Shown one piece after another: positions 12,561-25,111 of a DNA stretch of 64,000 nucleotides (position 1 is the stretch's first letter; every line of letters begins with the position of its first letter). Both the position numbers and the translations under genes were made by a program. The stretch is from Casuarina equisetifolia. Lineage: Eukaryota > Streptophyta > Magnoliopsida > Fagales > Casuarinaceae. Where the stretch lies: contig CM052358.1 of assembly GCA_028551475.1 (NCBI GenBank), positions 10,027,938-10,091,937 of the forward strand, written 5' to 3'. Under the pieces are notes generated by a model. That model was not told where the DNA came from, did no database searches, and saw only the letters and a program-made list of their open reading frames with translations.

Positions 12561-14285
12561 ACTTAAAAGTTTTCACGTGACATGTAAAACTACTAAAGTA
12601 ATAATTTTTTAAGTTTAAAGAAATGGGTTTTATGCTTTCAACAGTAATATGTCTTTTTAAAGCCTTACCATAACACAAGATTATAGTAAAAAATCTCAAT
12701 TTGGAAAATCATGACCAAAGAGTATGATTTGAAAAAATATATGTGACAACATATGTGTGGTCATCATATCAACATTACCTTAGATGGTTGTTTCCCAGGG
12801 TGTGATTAAAAGAATTCTAAGACTTTTTTTTTTGTTTTTTTTGGTATTGTCCATAGATGTCTACCAATATGTATAATAATCATACTCTTCAATACATTTT
12901 GATCATGTAGTTCTAGCAATTCTATAACATTTCTTGTTGATCATGAAATCACAAACTATGCCTATTTGAAATCATATCCTTTAAGGTGGTTCAATTAACA
13001 ATCTATTCCAAGGTTGATTAAATCATCCATAGGAATGGTCATTAGATTGGTTCAAATCACCTTAAACAATGGATTTTGTAAATAGCTATACAATCATCAA
13101 CTCATTAACTTATCTTTGGGTATTTCACCCTAAAAAGTCAACTTAATTAGAGAAGTAGTCAAACCCCCTTATATGATCATATCATCCAACTTGCCCTTTT
13201 CAATGTGAGAGAATAAAGTATATTCTATTTTAACTCATAACTAGTTAAGATTCCACACCTCTCTCTTCCCATATATCTTATTTGAAAAATAGATAAATAA
13301 ATAAATATAATCATCAATCAAGGGTGGCAACTTAACTATCCTTAAAGGTCAATGAATGACCGGTCCTAAAGCTTTATAAACAATTTAGTCATTTCCTGAA
13401 TTGACAAATAAAGGACAACTGACCCTTGTAATCTTAACATGACATAATGCTCTCATAATTATAAGGGATAATATAATAATCTTCAAAATCAAACAATAAA
13501 GGATAGTAAAATTGTTGGCACAAACATTATTCTGGCAATGACAAAGAGATGAATATATATATTAAAAAATAAACTTATGTCATAAATGTTGCTTTATGAA
13601 TGGCTTGGTTTAATGATAATATACTGGGTGAAATTATCAAGTATTAATGTTCCAAAAGGAAGAGCATGTTTGATGGTATGAGTACAATATCCTAGCCTAT
13701 GACATAATGTAGGATAAAATATTCCAACATACTGTGATTAAGTCAAGATGAAATTGAAATACGATGTCTGCTGCCGATTTATATGTATACATGCATCTAG
13801 TCTTAAAATGTTTATACATGATAGGTACAACTGCTAAAGTAATAATTTTTGGAGTTCAAAAGAAAAGTTTTATTCTTTCAACGGTAACATTCTTAAATTC
13901 TTTCTATCACAAAAGGGTATATAAAGTAGAAGTGATGTACTTGGAAAAATAGAATGTACAATTTTGTAAATGCACCACAGATGAAAATATATGTGAGTAA
14001 TCGTGGTACCTAAGCCTCATCTTAGTTTATTTTTAATTTAAATAATCTTCCTCTTTCCGAATTTTAGAAAAAAAATCTCAATTTGGAAAAATGGGTCCAA
14101 AGATTTTGGTTTTCTTTTTTTTAAATGTGACAACATATATAACGTTATCACGTCAACATCATTTTGAATGGTTGTTTCCTTAGGTGTGACCAAAAGGAGA
14201 CTAAGAGAGTTTTGTTTTGTTGTCAAAATATGGCTACCAACTTGTGAAATAACAATAATATTCTTCAATACATTTTGATCATTTT
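12561..14285. repeat. Pair of degenerate direct repeats of about 350-480 bp, 1.25-1.4 kb apart
   Basis: Copy A at about 12561-12910 and copy B at about 13802-14285 align along their length. Shared landmarks include CTAAAGTAATAATTTTT, CTCAATTTGGAAAA, ATGTGACAACATAT, TGGTTGTTTCC and TTCAATACATTTTGATCAT. Copy B carries roughly 135 extra bases in its first half. The spacer holds no coding sequence. This could be the two terminal repeats of an ancient element or a simple segmental duplication. Confidence 0.7.
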
Positions 14286-15640
14286 GTAAGTGGAAAAAAT
14301 TGTTTAACATAGGAAAATTATGTGTGACAATATGCTTGATTCTGATTATTGTATCAAATGTCCACCATACAATATTTATGACCTTTTCATATAAAGCATA
14401 TTACACTCCATGATCATACAAATATGCCTAAAACTATGATATACTAAACTATATTTGAAATGGTTTTGGGAGTTAAATTTTTCTGAGTTGCAAGAAAATT
14501 AAGAATCATTGTTCAGAAATATATTCATGACATAACATATTTGGGTCATTTTTCTTCGCAATTTTACTATAACAAATCCAAGGTTTTTGCGAATACCTAA
14601 TCATCATCATATAAGGTATTTGATCTCACACAAGTAAACTTAATAGCCAATGTCAAGCCATTTAAATGACATAATAATATTTTATGCAAGACCTCTTATC
14701 ATGTATTATGCCTCTTGGTCCGAGTTGAAACTAAAACTCTTATGGTTGCTCTTGCACCTTAGTTTACTCTCCTTCTATATACATTTCCGTTAAATGTAGG
14801 ACCCTTAATCCTCACCTTTATCTTCCATTTGTTTAAACCCTTAAACTTGAGAATTCTTAAATGTTTACAATTAAGTTAATTTTGTGACGTTAATCAAAGT
14901 TCCATTTGGTTTGGCTAAAAGGTCGAGAAATGAAAGAAAATATAAACATTATGCAAGTTTAAAAGGAATCAAGACGTGGAAGTTTCACATTTATGACATA
15001 ATGGGCCAAACTAAACTTCTTAAATCCAAAGAAATCTAGTATTAGCAACATACGCTTTGGAACTTAATGATATGTAACTTCATTAACCAACAATCTATTT
15101 TTGTCAATCTAACAGAAATTGGAGGTTGTAACATTTCGCACAGATAAGACGACAATACTACACCTTATAATTAATAATTGGGCACCTCAAGAATATTACC
15201 TATAATATTTACATATTCAAAGAAGAGGTTATACTTTTTACATGACCAAAGCTTCAATCTCGAGCTTTTTTCAAGAGAATTGGTAAAAATGCAATTGGGT
15301 TTAAAGAAACTTGATTAAACAACTAATCAAAGGGTCTCCCTCTTTGGGTTGACCAAGGCCCATATCAAGGGCCTGAACTAAACCACACACTAAGTCCAAA
15401 ACATAGTCTGGCCGAGTTACAAGTGGTTCATAGAGTAGGAAAGACTTCACCCAAACTTAATTTTCAAAAGAATCAACTGATATACTCTCTCTATTTCAAA
15501 CAAATTTGTCATGTGTACATTATGATGGCCACAGAAAAAGGAGAAGAAATATCAATAATAAGCCAAGTTTGAACGAAGTTCAAGAAGCAGTCCTGGTTCA
15601 CACGGCACCACACTTCTCTACCTGAAACGATCAGATGGCG
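14286..15640. other. Intergenic AT-rich DNA upstream of CAT9
   Basis: No open frame with recognisable protein features and no RNA gene were seen. The last part, from about 15500, merges into the CAT9 promoter. Confidence 0.6.
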
Positions 15641-15690
15641 GGCCCCACTTCATTTCTTAAAGGAATTTCCCACGCACCTCATTCCGACAC

Positions 15691-15700
15691 TATATATATA
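15691..15700 (+). promoter_or_regulatory. TATA box of the CAT9-like gene
   Basis: TATATATATA lies 106 bp upstream of the ATG at 15806, placing a likely transcription start near 15725 and a leader of about 80 nt. Position and sequence fit a plant core promoter; the assignment is inferred. Confidence 0.6.
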
Positions 15701-15805
15701 CCGTAATCTGATATCTTCGGGCCGCCGATCCGGGACAGAATAATTGGAAAAAGTTCTCGCGCAGGAAAGGGGGAAAGAAAAAGAGAAAAGTCTCCCAACC
15801 GAGCC

Positions 15806-18800
15806 ATGGGGGCCAAGAAGACTGGAGGAAATTCTGCTTCTTCTTCTTCTTCTGATGCGCCTTCGTCTTGGTTGTCTCATTTCTGGTCCTCGGCGAGCAG
15901 AACCAAGCCGCTGCGTTCTCCCTCTGAAACTGGAGTCCGTACAGGCTCCGGCGACGAACTAGTCAGGCGGCTCGGTTTGTTCGACCTGATACTCATCGGT
16001 GTTGGCGCGTCCATCGGCGCCGGAATTTTCGTCGTCACTGGCACCGTCGCTCGCGACACTGGCCCTGGTCAATCTGCTTTGTCGAATTCTTCTAAATTTG
16101 CTGAGTCAACTGCTTTAACCAGAAGCCGATAAACGTTTATGCAGTGATGCAAAGAATTGGCATAGGAGTTGAATCGTGTTTTTAAATTTTTTATCATTTT
16201 TTTTAGATTAAACAGTTTAGATATCATTTCAGCAGACGACTTACCTAAGTTTCAGGGACATCCTTTGTTTAAGAACTAGCAATTGTGCTCTTAAGAACTT
16301 GACTATTTAATTCCACTGAATAGTCTCAAGGATTTTTGTGTTAAATATAGACTTGTTTATTTTGACTGTAATATGGATTTTTGTTTTAAGGCTGTAATGT
16401 TGGAGACAATGGTGAAAAGATCTGAGGAGTCTTCTAATGCGTCATAGAGGAACGTCTTAATCCAAAGATTCAAGGATTCTTGTCTGGGCCAATAAGGCTA
16501 TTTAAATGACTTTGGTTGCTATTAGTCGATGTGAATTTAATTATACATCTCCCAGAGCTAATTTTTAGAGCATCATTTCTTTGCTTAAAGCCTGAAAAAG
16601 CTTCTTTTACTAAAAGTTTGTAAGAGCTTGTGCTGTGCAGTCTAACCGGTCCAGTTTGTGGCCTGATTCTTTATCTGTTATTCTGATGCAGGAGTCACAA
16701 TCAGTTTTGTCCTCGCTGGAGCATCATGCGTGTTGAATGCACTTTGTTATGCCGAGCTAGCTTCCCGCTTTCCTGCGCTTGTTGGTGGAGCATACTTGTA
16801 CACATACACAGCCTTTAATGAACTCACTGCTTTCCTTGTATTTGCGCAATTAATGCTTGACTATCATATTGGAGCTGCTAGCATAGCACGAAGCTTGGCG
16901 AGCTATGTAGTCTCGCTTCTTGGACTTTTCCCCTTTTTCAAAGACATTCCAAACTGGATAGGCAATGGCGAAGAGTTTTTTGGAGGTGCTTTATCTGTCA
17001 ACATTTTAGCCCCTGTTCTCCTAACACTTTTGACAATAGTTCTTTGCTGGGGTGTTGGAGAATCCTCCGCTGTGAACTCATTCATGACTGTGCTAAAGGT
17101 GCTCTTTTGTATTAACATTCGCCAGAATCAGTGTAGTCAGAGCATAAATACTTACTATGCCCTAAATTTGCAGGTCACCATTGTTATTATTGTCGTCTTT
17201 GTTGGTGCTTTCAATATTGACGTTTCAAATTGGTCTCCTTTTGCTCCAAATGGTGTTAAAGCTATACTGACTGGAGCTACTGTGGTATTCTTTGCATATG
17301 TTGGATTTGATGCAGTTGCTAATTCTGCTGAAGAATCTAGGAGACCGCAGGTAGATAACATTCCACTTATTTAATGCTTTGTGGAATGTAGTATTTCAGT
17401 AATTTGATGTCCTTTTTTTCCCCCCCCCCCCTTTTCTCAGTCCAAATATTTGTTAGATAAACTTATTGTCTAATATTTTTCTTCTCCTTTGTTTAAATTT
17501 AATCCATCAGCGGGATTTGCCTATAGGAATCATGGTAAGCCTTCTTATATGTATTGCATTGTACATTGGTGTCTGCCTAGTGATCACCGGAATGGTACCC
17601 TACAAGTTCCTTGGCGAAGATGCTCCCTTGGCAGAGGCATTTACATCCAAAGGCTTGAAATATGTTTCTGTTTTGATAAGCATTGGTGCTATTGCTGGAC
17701 TTACAACCACCCTTCTAGTAGGACTTTATGTTCAGGTGAATCACTTATGTCATAATTGACGTCCCCTCATCATGTAGCATTTGCCATATAAATGATGAGA
17801 TGTTTCTCATGAGCAGTCTCGGTTATATCTTGGACTTGGAAGGGACGGTTTACTGCCATCAATATTTGCTAAAGTACATCCAAAGTTCCACACTCCTATT
17901 CAATCACAAGTCTGGGTTGGTATTGTTGCTGGCCTTATGGCAGGACTATTTAATGTGCATGTGCTCTCACACATACTTTCAGTTGGCACATTGGTGAGTC
18001 CACATTCTTTTTTTCTTAACATGTTGAGGTTGTCTCCTTTTATCAATTCTCTTTGTCTATTTTTGATTTTCTATCTGCCCAAATTAAGATGCAGTTCATG
18101 CAATTACCAAGCGTCTTATGTTATCCTCAGTTCATGCATATGGCGGAACTGTTCAAAATTAATGGCATGTTCTGATGACTAATTGTTAAACTTCTATGTC
18201 TATGCCCTGCGTTTTTGTTGTTAGATAAATTACTTTGAAATGCACCTCACATTATTCCTTGACTTCTCTCAGACAGGCTATTCTGTTGTCTCAGCATGTG
18301 TTGTAGTTCTTCGTTGGAAGGATAGGACAGGAAGTCAAGTGGCATCTTCAACCTGGCGGGAAGGTCTCATCTGCCTCATCACAGTTGCTTGCTGTGGTTT
18401 CTGCGCTGGATTATCCTACCGTGTCAATGCTTCATTTATCTTTGAGATTCTAGCTCTACTTGTGGCCGGTATTGCTTGTCTTGCTATCTGTTTCCGTCAC
18501 GTGAGTATCATTCCCTGCTTTAAAAAGGATATTCCACTTTATTTGAGCTGCCTGCAATATGATATTAAAATGCTTCCGACGGAGTAAGAAGACAATTTTA
18601 TTTGTTACTGACTTCAGGGTTAATTTAACAAGAAAGAGACTTATATTTCATAAATTTGTACTTTTTTCTTACACATCATTAAAATATGACTAACATAGGA
18701 CATCAGAAATTGCCCATTTAGAAATGTGGCGTGTTTTCTTACAAACAGAAATGAAATGGATTAAAATTAAAACTAATGTTCGTGGTGATTGAAATTATTT

Positions 18801-19575
18801 ATAAATGAAGATATGTGGTAGTTGAGAATCACGACAAAGGTGACATTGTTGAAATGAAATGGTAACAAAGTTAGCAGCCTATACTTTGGAATTATGTACC
18901 TCTAAAATCAAATCCAGCGCTTGTATAGTGCTACCATTATTGTTATCTTTCCTGTGTTAGAATTACATATTAGAAGCAATGTCTAGTACTCTTGTGGTCA
19001 TACCTGCAGGAGTTTCTTCATTCCCATGATTGTGGTCTATTATTCATCTATGTTTTCTTACCTAAAGGAAAAAGGTGGGAAATGGTGGATTTCTGATAGC
19101 TTTCCATGGGTGATGCGTATACCAGATATAGGATGGCAGGCTTTCAGCTTCACTTATTGTTGTTCGTTTCAGTTCATATAAACCACTCATGAAATGAGTC
19201 GCATTGAATATGGTGCTCCATGTCTGATCGCCTTCTGTTCTTTCTTTGTCTCAGGGTTATGCAGATCCACCAGGGTTTTCTTGTCCCTGGGTTCCTACTT
19301 TGCCAGTTGTTTGCATCTTCTTCAACATGTTCTTATTTGCTCAGGTATGCTTATAATGAAACTTAAAACACTTCCGCTACCATAGCCAATAACCTCTAAC
19401 CTTTTTAACTTTTTTTTTTCTTTGGCAGCTACACTATGAAGCATGGGTGAGATTCGTTGTCCTCAGCATTGTTACGATTGGTGTCTATGCATTTTACGGG
19501 CAGTATCATGCTGGTCCAGGTTCAGAAGAAACTGTTATCTACCATAGGGTTCCTAAAGAAAATGAAAATGCTTGA
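15806..19575 (+). CDS. CAT9: Cationic amino acid transporter, CAT9 type (APC superfamily)
   Basis: Multi-pass membrane permease of the APC/CAT family. Arabidopsis CAT9 is linked to internal membranes (vacuole or plastid; reports and predictions differ) and to amino acid homeostasis. Exons: 15806-16067, 16692-17098, 17174-17350, 17511-17735, 17817-17993, 18273-18500, 19255-19344 and 19429-19575. They give 570 residues, against about 569 in Arabidopsis, with consistent phases. The N-terminus is Ser-rich and cytosolic (GGNSASSSSSDAPSSW). The first helix carries the substrate-site motif GVGASIGAGIFVVTG. Later segments include SFVLAGASCVLNALCYAELA, VVFFAYVGFDAVANSAEE and the C-terminal CAT domain (FSCPWVPTLPVVCIFFNMF, then AWVRFVVL). 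The intron at 18501-19254 is the longest after intron 1, and I found no missed exon in it. The neighbours suggest no functional link. Confidence 0.95.
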
Positions 19576-20980
19576 TTAATTCTTACCTCTTGTAGAATTA
19601 GTTCTCTGTCTGTATTCACTTGTGTTGGAATACGTTAGAACCAAATGTATCATTAGGAAGATGCTGGAAATCAGTATCTTCATCTGTATAGTTGTCATTC
19701 CAGGCGAACCTGGGTTTCTGGACTTCTACATTGAGAGCTGAGATCAAGGGGAAGCGCCCTTTCATACCCCATGTAACGTAGCTACCCATTAAGCTTTCAC
19801 TTGCATATTTTTTTCTGGATTCGATGCCCGTTGGTGGTTCACTTCTTTTCTCGTAACGAGCATTCGGTAAAACAGTATATTTGGCTTGCCAGAAATAAAG
19901 TGAACTGTTGGGTCGTGTCACATCAAGAAATGTGTTTTGAAGCGGAAACCATGGGTTAATTCATTTCCCCGGAAGATCAATTAGCCGATGAAGTCTGGTG
20001 AAATACCTCTCTGAGCTATTTGTTTTGCTTGATATTCTTCAATACTAGTGTCTTGGTTTTATGAAATGAGCATCGGTTACCTAGTTCTTCCCCTACTCTT
20101 CACGTAGGCAATAAATAGCCATCCCCAACACGGTAGATTAAGCCAATATGTTTCCACTAGCACGGCAGCCATTTCGCCTAGATGATGCTGACTTCTTTAA
20201 GAGTCTTTATTTCCGATGGCAAAGAAGAATTGATGGGATACCTTATTGATTTGTAAATACACATCATGTGCATGTCAGTTTCAAAAAATCAGATTAAGTT
20301 TGCTAATAATAAGAGTGGTGTTAAATAGAAAGGGACAAGTGTTCTTATAGGGGCATTGTCCTTGTTTCTAACGCCCAAAGTCCTGAGCATTGAACTGATT
20401 CCTACAAATCCTAGTATATGAATTAAAAGAGAGTTTCTGCAATAACTGCAGTTGCAAACATGTGGAGGTTAATGGTAAGTCGATTCAGTTCCTTTTTTTA
20501 ATCAATTTGATGGTTTTATGGCCAGTTCATGGTATCTTTTGCCTATTTTTCTTACATTGCAATCAATTTAATGGTGCCTCAGCATGCAGATGAGGGTTTA
20601 CGAAGTGTTTGTGTCGATATAACTTTATTCCTCAATACAAGCTGGGTTATATGATCTATAAGCTCCTAGAAGCTAGTGGCCTTCCTATCAGGTGTCCAGA
20701 TGACATGTCCTAAATCTAGGACATTGTAATTCTATAAATGTCAGTATATGAATGAAAACAAAAGTGAATTTAGAGGTGGAAATTTGTAGTCTTCATTCCT
20801 TTATATGGATAAACTATTTCATTTTCCAAACAATTACTCATTTTCTTATTCATTCACGTTCCAAATGAGAATCAAAACATGTACCTTGCATTAAAGATGC
20901 CGACTATTCATTTATATGATTTATTTTATAAAAGAATAAGATAACTAATACTCAGATAAGCAATAATATGACCTCATCAG
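19576..20980. other. Convergent 3' region between CAT9 and FKBP20-2
   Basis: CAT9 (plus) and FKBP20-2 (minus) point towards each other across this 1.4 kb. It should hold both 3' UTRs. An AATAAA signal for the plus-strand gene lies at 20110-20115. The open frame at 19616-19921 on the minus strand has no recognisable features and is most likely chance. Confidence 0.55.
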
Positions 20981-23900
20981 TTAATTGCACACAACATCAG
21001 AGTAAAAAGCTATGGTCCTCCTTTCACAGTCCTGAACGCTAAGCAATTCCACATCAAAAACTTCGAACTGCTTTGAGCTGAAAAAGGTTGAAGGCCCTAC
21101 CTGCAGAAACAACATACTCTTATCAATGGAATCCATTCAACTCGATCATAAAGTCTCTTGTTTGGCAGTTTAGCACTCACTCGTTCAGACTCTGGTATTC
21201 GGTAACAAATATATGACATTTCGAGTTGAGCTAAGAAAGAGCATCAAGCATTCTGGCAAAATTTAGCTATGAGGCTGGGCAAAGAGAAACTAAGAAATCA
21301 GTTCTTGGTAAAGCAAAAAATTATGCTATTCCTCCACTGTATGTCATGACCCTCCAAACCTCAAAGTTTCTCGAAGTTCAATCACAAGATGTGACTCTTG
21401 TTTGGGTATGTATATACATACACTGGGAAAGGCAACTGGCAATTCTGGTTTGAACAATGCCAATTTACCAAATAAAAAAGAAAGCAAAGGTGGCGGAGGA
21501 CATGAGGGGGAGGCTGGTGAGGAATGCAAGAGATTTGTGAAACTTACGGGTGGTCCAAGTTCCGGTGGAATAATTATTCTTCTCTTTCCCCCAGGTCTCA
21601 TTTCTTTAATACCTTGCTCAAAACCTGCATAAAATTCAGTAGCTTAGCTACTCCCCCTTCTCCATCATACAATGGGAAGAAATGAGGAAGATACTTTATC
21701 ACCATGAAAGCAAACAAAATGATCATGCTGCCCCAAATCAACTATTTTCTTCTCACCTGGGACCAACGCATTATTTCCCAGGCGGATTTTGGCAGGGGAA
21801 CCTTGTATGTATGTGCTGTCAATACGGCGGCCTGACTCATTATAGCCAACATAGTGAAAAGTCACCTGCAAGGACGTCAAGGTTCAAGTTAGGGTTGGAA
21901 GGGAAATTACCTGCTCCAAAAATTAAATGATGCTTCATGTATTTGGAGACACAAATCAAAACTCATAGTTAACAAAGACAATCAAAGAAAAACCTGCTGA
22001 CCATCCTTTGGGCAATCACCTTTACCGACTTTAAAATCCCGAAATATTAGCCCGGAATCTTCTTTGGTGTAGTTTTCTGATGTTACTACCCTCACGTCAA
22101 AACCTGAGAATGATTGCAGCAATTGTTAGATAATAATAACAAAGACTTGTGACAAGACACAGAGAGAGAGAGAGATAGAGACCAAGTGTAATTGCACTTG
22201 AAAACTTTGTTTTGTTTGCAAAGAGCTTCAGACACATTATTGGGTCTGAAAGTTATAGCATTTTACAAAATAAATTACCGGTTTCAGCATAGCATATGGT
22301 AAGAGTAACACAAGTTTATGACACAAACCTTCTCTAACAAAACTTGGGAAGTCCTCAGGTACATTGTTCTCTCTCTGTACCCGCTTATTTTGTTCCAGCA
22401 AGCGTCTTTCGTCATATGGATTCTTGCTCTTTGTCTTTCCAGAAGAAGGAAAAGTTGGGAACAAGGCTGTTGTCGCAGAAATGAATAAAAGAAGCCTCCG
22501 CCTCAAATTCTCATCACCGGAGGATATATAACCATTCTGCGGACTGAATGCCAAAAAGATCTTCATAAGCATCTTAAAAAAAGAAAAACAATTCACTTTA
22601 TTTTACAAAAATCGTTAATCAAGTCATTAAAGTTTAACCTTTCATCTTTCAAGTTCTGGATTGAGCAGCAATGCCTTATCTGTTTTTTCTGAGCACAGAA
22701 AGTTGCTGGAATGGTACATGCTGAAAGCGTCTTGTCTGCCGCAGAGAGCAAATAAACATGATTTTGAAGAGGTTAGTTAGATATCCTTGCTATTTATTTT
22801 GGTAAATAAATATGGTCAAAACAAGCAACAAAACTATACTTATGCTTTCTTCATTAGCCAGGGGAAAGAAGTTTCAGAATCTTCTTATATCAACTATTCT
22901 AAGCCAGCTTTTCTAATTTTCCACCATTCTTGTTTTCTTAGTTTAGTTAAAAAATAGTTATATGGCCGCTCCTGGCTCCTAAATAATTCTGAGAACATAC
23001 ACAATTCAGTTTACACACAAATTGCCAACCCATAGAAAGGAAAATTCTGTGATGAGTACTGGAGAACATCAGAGAGAATCAGTGTGGGAATCCAGTTCCT
23101 AGGAAATTACATGAATGTACACAAATCAGTTTATACAAAAATTGCTACCGCATAGAAAGGAAAATTCTTTGTTGAGTACTGACGAACATCAAGAGTGCAA
23201 ATGAATATGGTAACCAAGATGAACTGCTTAAGCCAGGAGAAGCTTTTAGCAGTACCATGGCCTTACAGGTCAAAATTTTCCCCAACAAAGTGATAATTGG
23301 CAGAAGTTGGAATCTTGACTTTGGCTTCTCAAATGATTCTTGCAGTAAACAAACGTTAAAGTGTTTAACCGGACTATTTTATATGGAACAAAAAAACTTC
23401 ACCTAAATTATGTCAGTATCTCCTGTCATTACAACCTAGAAGTAGTCCAGAAAAAAATAATTGGAAGTAATCATATTGAGATTCTCATCTTTCTGATGTA
23501 TCAGGAAACTACTGAGAATCCAAAAATATGATCCTGGTCATTTAAGAACATGGGGATTGGCATGATGCAAGAAGACAGAGAAAGTCTCGGAAAACTCTAC
23601 CCAGCTAATATTCTGAGCATGTAAATTTTCTGCAAGCGATAAAACTAAGAGATGAAGCAGGCGACTAAGTACTGCCTGCTTCAGTACAAGCTTAATCTAA
23701 GAAATACCGAGCCTGAATGACCCATGAATCATTGGACTGCCATTGACGGACTTCGACCCTAATTCTGGTAAGTATTGCAATCACAGTGAGTTGAATGGTT
23801 CAAACATTGTAAGCCCATTTTGGAACAGAGCAAAGTCCCTCAAAACCACTTTCCTTCATTCGGAAAAACAAGAAAATCATTAACTTTTCCATGCCTCCAA

Positions 23901-24141
23901 GACAGGTGAGGAGATTTTCATAAAAAATTGCTGGGTCATATTTCACGAAACACCAGAAGCTACAATACCTAGCAAATGCTGAGAAGTTCCAGCACAAAAC
24001 AGCCCCAGCTCTGATTTCATTCTAGAAAGTATACGTTATTCATGGCGAGCGTGTCCGTGTGTCTAAGAAAGAGAAAGGAAAGAGACACTTACAAGGAAGA
24101 GAGAGCTTGGCCATGAAAGGAGTAGAGGAAGAAAGCAACAT
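20981..24141 (-). CDS. FKBP20-2: Peptidyl-prolyl isomerase FKBP20-2, thylakoid lumen
   Basis: FKBP-fold immunophilin; in Arabidopsis FKBP20-2 is a lumenal protein needed for photosystem II supercomplex accumulation. Minus-strand exons: 24141-24093, 22735-22639, 22543-22329, 22103-21994, 21865-21757, 21624-21548 and 21100-20981, for 258 residues, against about 242 in Arabidopsis. A plastid transit region is followed by a lumen-targeting segment with an arginine cluster and hydrophobic core (NLRRRLLLFISATTALFP), suggesting the Tat route. The mature start is near KTKSKNPYDERRLLEQNKR. FKBP blocks follow: VTFHYVGYNESGRRIDSTY, ALVPGFEQGIKEMRPGGKRR and IIPPELGPPVGPSTFFSS. The two C-terminal cysteines reported as a thioredoxin-sensitive pair are present (C244 and C257). 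The start is the upstream of two in-frame ATGs; the second encodes M10. Confidence 0.93.
22998..23192. repeat. Local duplication (about 75 bp, offset 120) in FKBP20-2 intron
   Basis: Copies at 22998-23072 and 23118-23192 share ACACAAATTGC-like and CATAGAAAGGAAAATTCT blocks at an exact 120-bp offset. They lie in the 1.36-kb intron between exons 1 and 2. Confidence 0.8.
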
Positions 24142-25111
24142 GGCTTCTTCGGGAGATTTAAGCTTCAGCTAGACCTTCCAGCATACATATCAAAGGAGTA
24201 GTCACTAGAGACCGAGCACGATACGACGTTCATCAAATGTTATCCTCAGTCGCTTGAATTCGGAAAATATCAAAGGAGTCCCTCTTTTTTCTCGTCTTCC
24301 CATTTATCCCCCCTCTGGTTCTGTCAATTCTACCAGCATCCTGGACCCGATAAAATTTTATTATAAAATAAAATTACTAGAAAGCCATTTATCTTGCTGT
24401 TCCCAGTCGCTACCATGAAATAGTTTCTTGGATTTTAGTGAAAGACGTATATACTTTTAAAAACTAAACTTTAGTTACACTAGAATGATTCTGTAGAAAT
24501 TAAAAACAACATTATGGTGATATTTAAATTGGAGGAAAATTATAATACACTAAAAAAATACTGAAATTTTAAAAAAATTCAGAATGTTAAGAAATGCTTT
24601 GTCCTCTATGGCCCATTTGCAAAAATAAATAAAGTGAATTTACGCCGCACAGAAAATCTACAAATCCCATGACCTGGGCTTTTGTCTTCCCCCATCTCAT
24701 GTTTCTCTAGCTGTAGTCAAAAAGTTTAAGTTGGACAAAAGAGGCTGTTGAAATTCTTGTGTTCCGTGCAACATGCACAGCAAAATGTAATACTAGTTAA
24801 TAACATCTTTTCCATTTTGTCAGAAGTTGCAGCAAATGCAATACTAGTTGATAACATCTTTTTCAATGAAATTGCACGCTTGTGCAGCATGCTGAGAAGG
24901 CATGACAATGCTGTTACAGATAAAATAAATAACAAGGTTTCTTCCCCATGAAGTGATTAAATTTGAACACATGAGATCACGATCCCCATTATAATGGAAA
25001 GAAAAAAGAATTACATCCATAAGATAAAAAATGATGAAAAGAGGACTATCAAGATCCTGAACTTCTTCATCTCCCGTGGTAGGAACCTGTAAAAGAGCAA
25101 AAGCTTGTGTA
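24142..25111. other. Spacer between FKBP20-2 start and DUF761 gene end
   Basis: It contains the FKBP20-2 promoter (minus strand, from 24142 upward) and the 3' UTR of the DUF761 gene (below 25111). Open frames at 24726-24951 exist on both strands, have no recognisable features and contain a short repeated motif (GCAACATGCACAGCAAAATG / TTGCAGCAAATGCAATACTA type). I see no gene. Confidence 0.5.

Noticed and set aside
18501..19254. Possible missed CAT9 exon in the 754-bp intron
   Set aside because: The joined protein across 18500/19255 is continuous with the family (FRH then GYADPPGFSCP) and the total length matches Arabidopsis CAT9, so no exon is needed.
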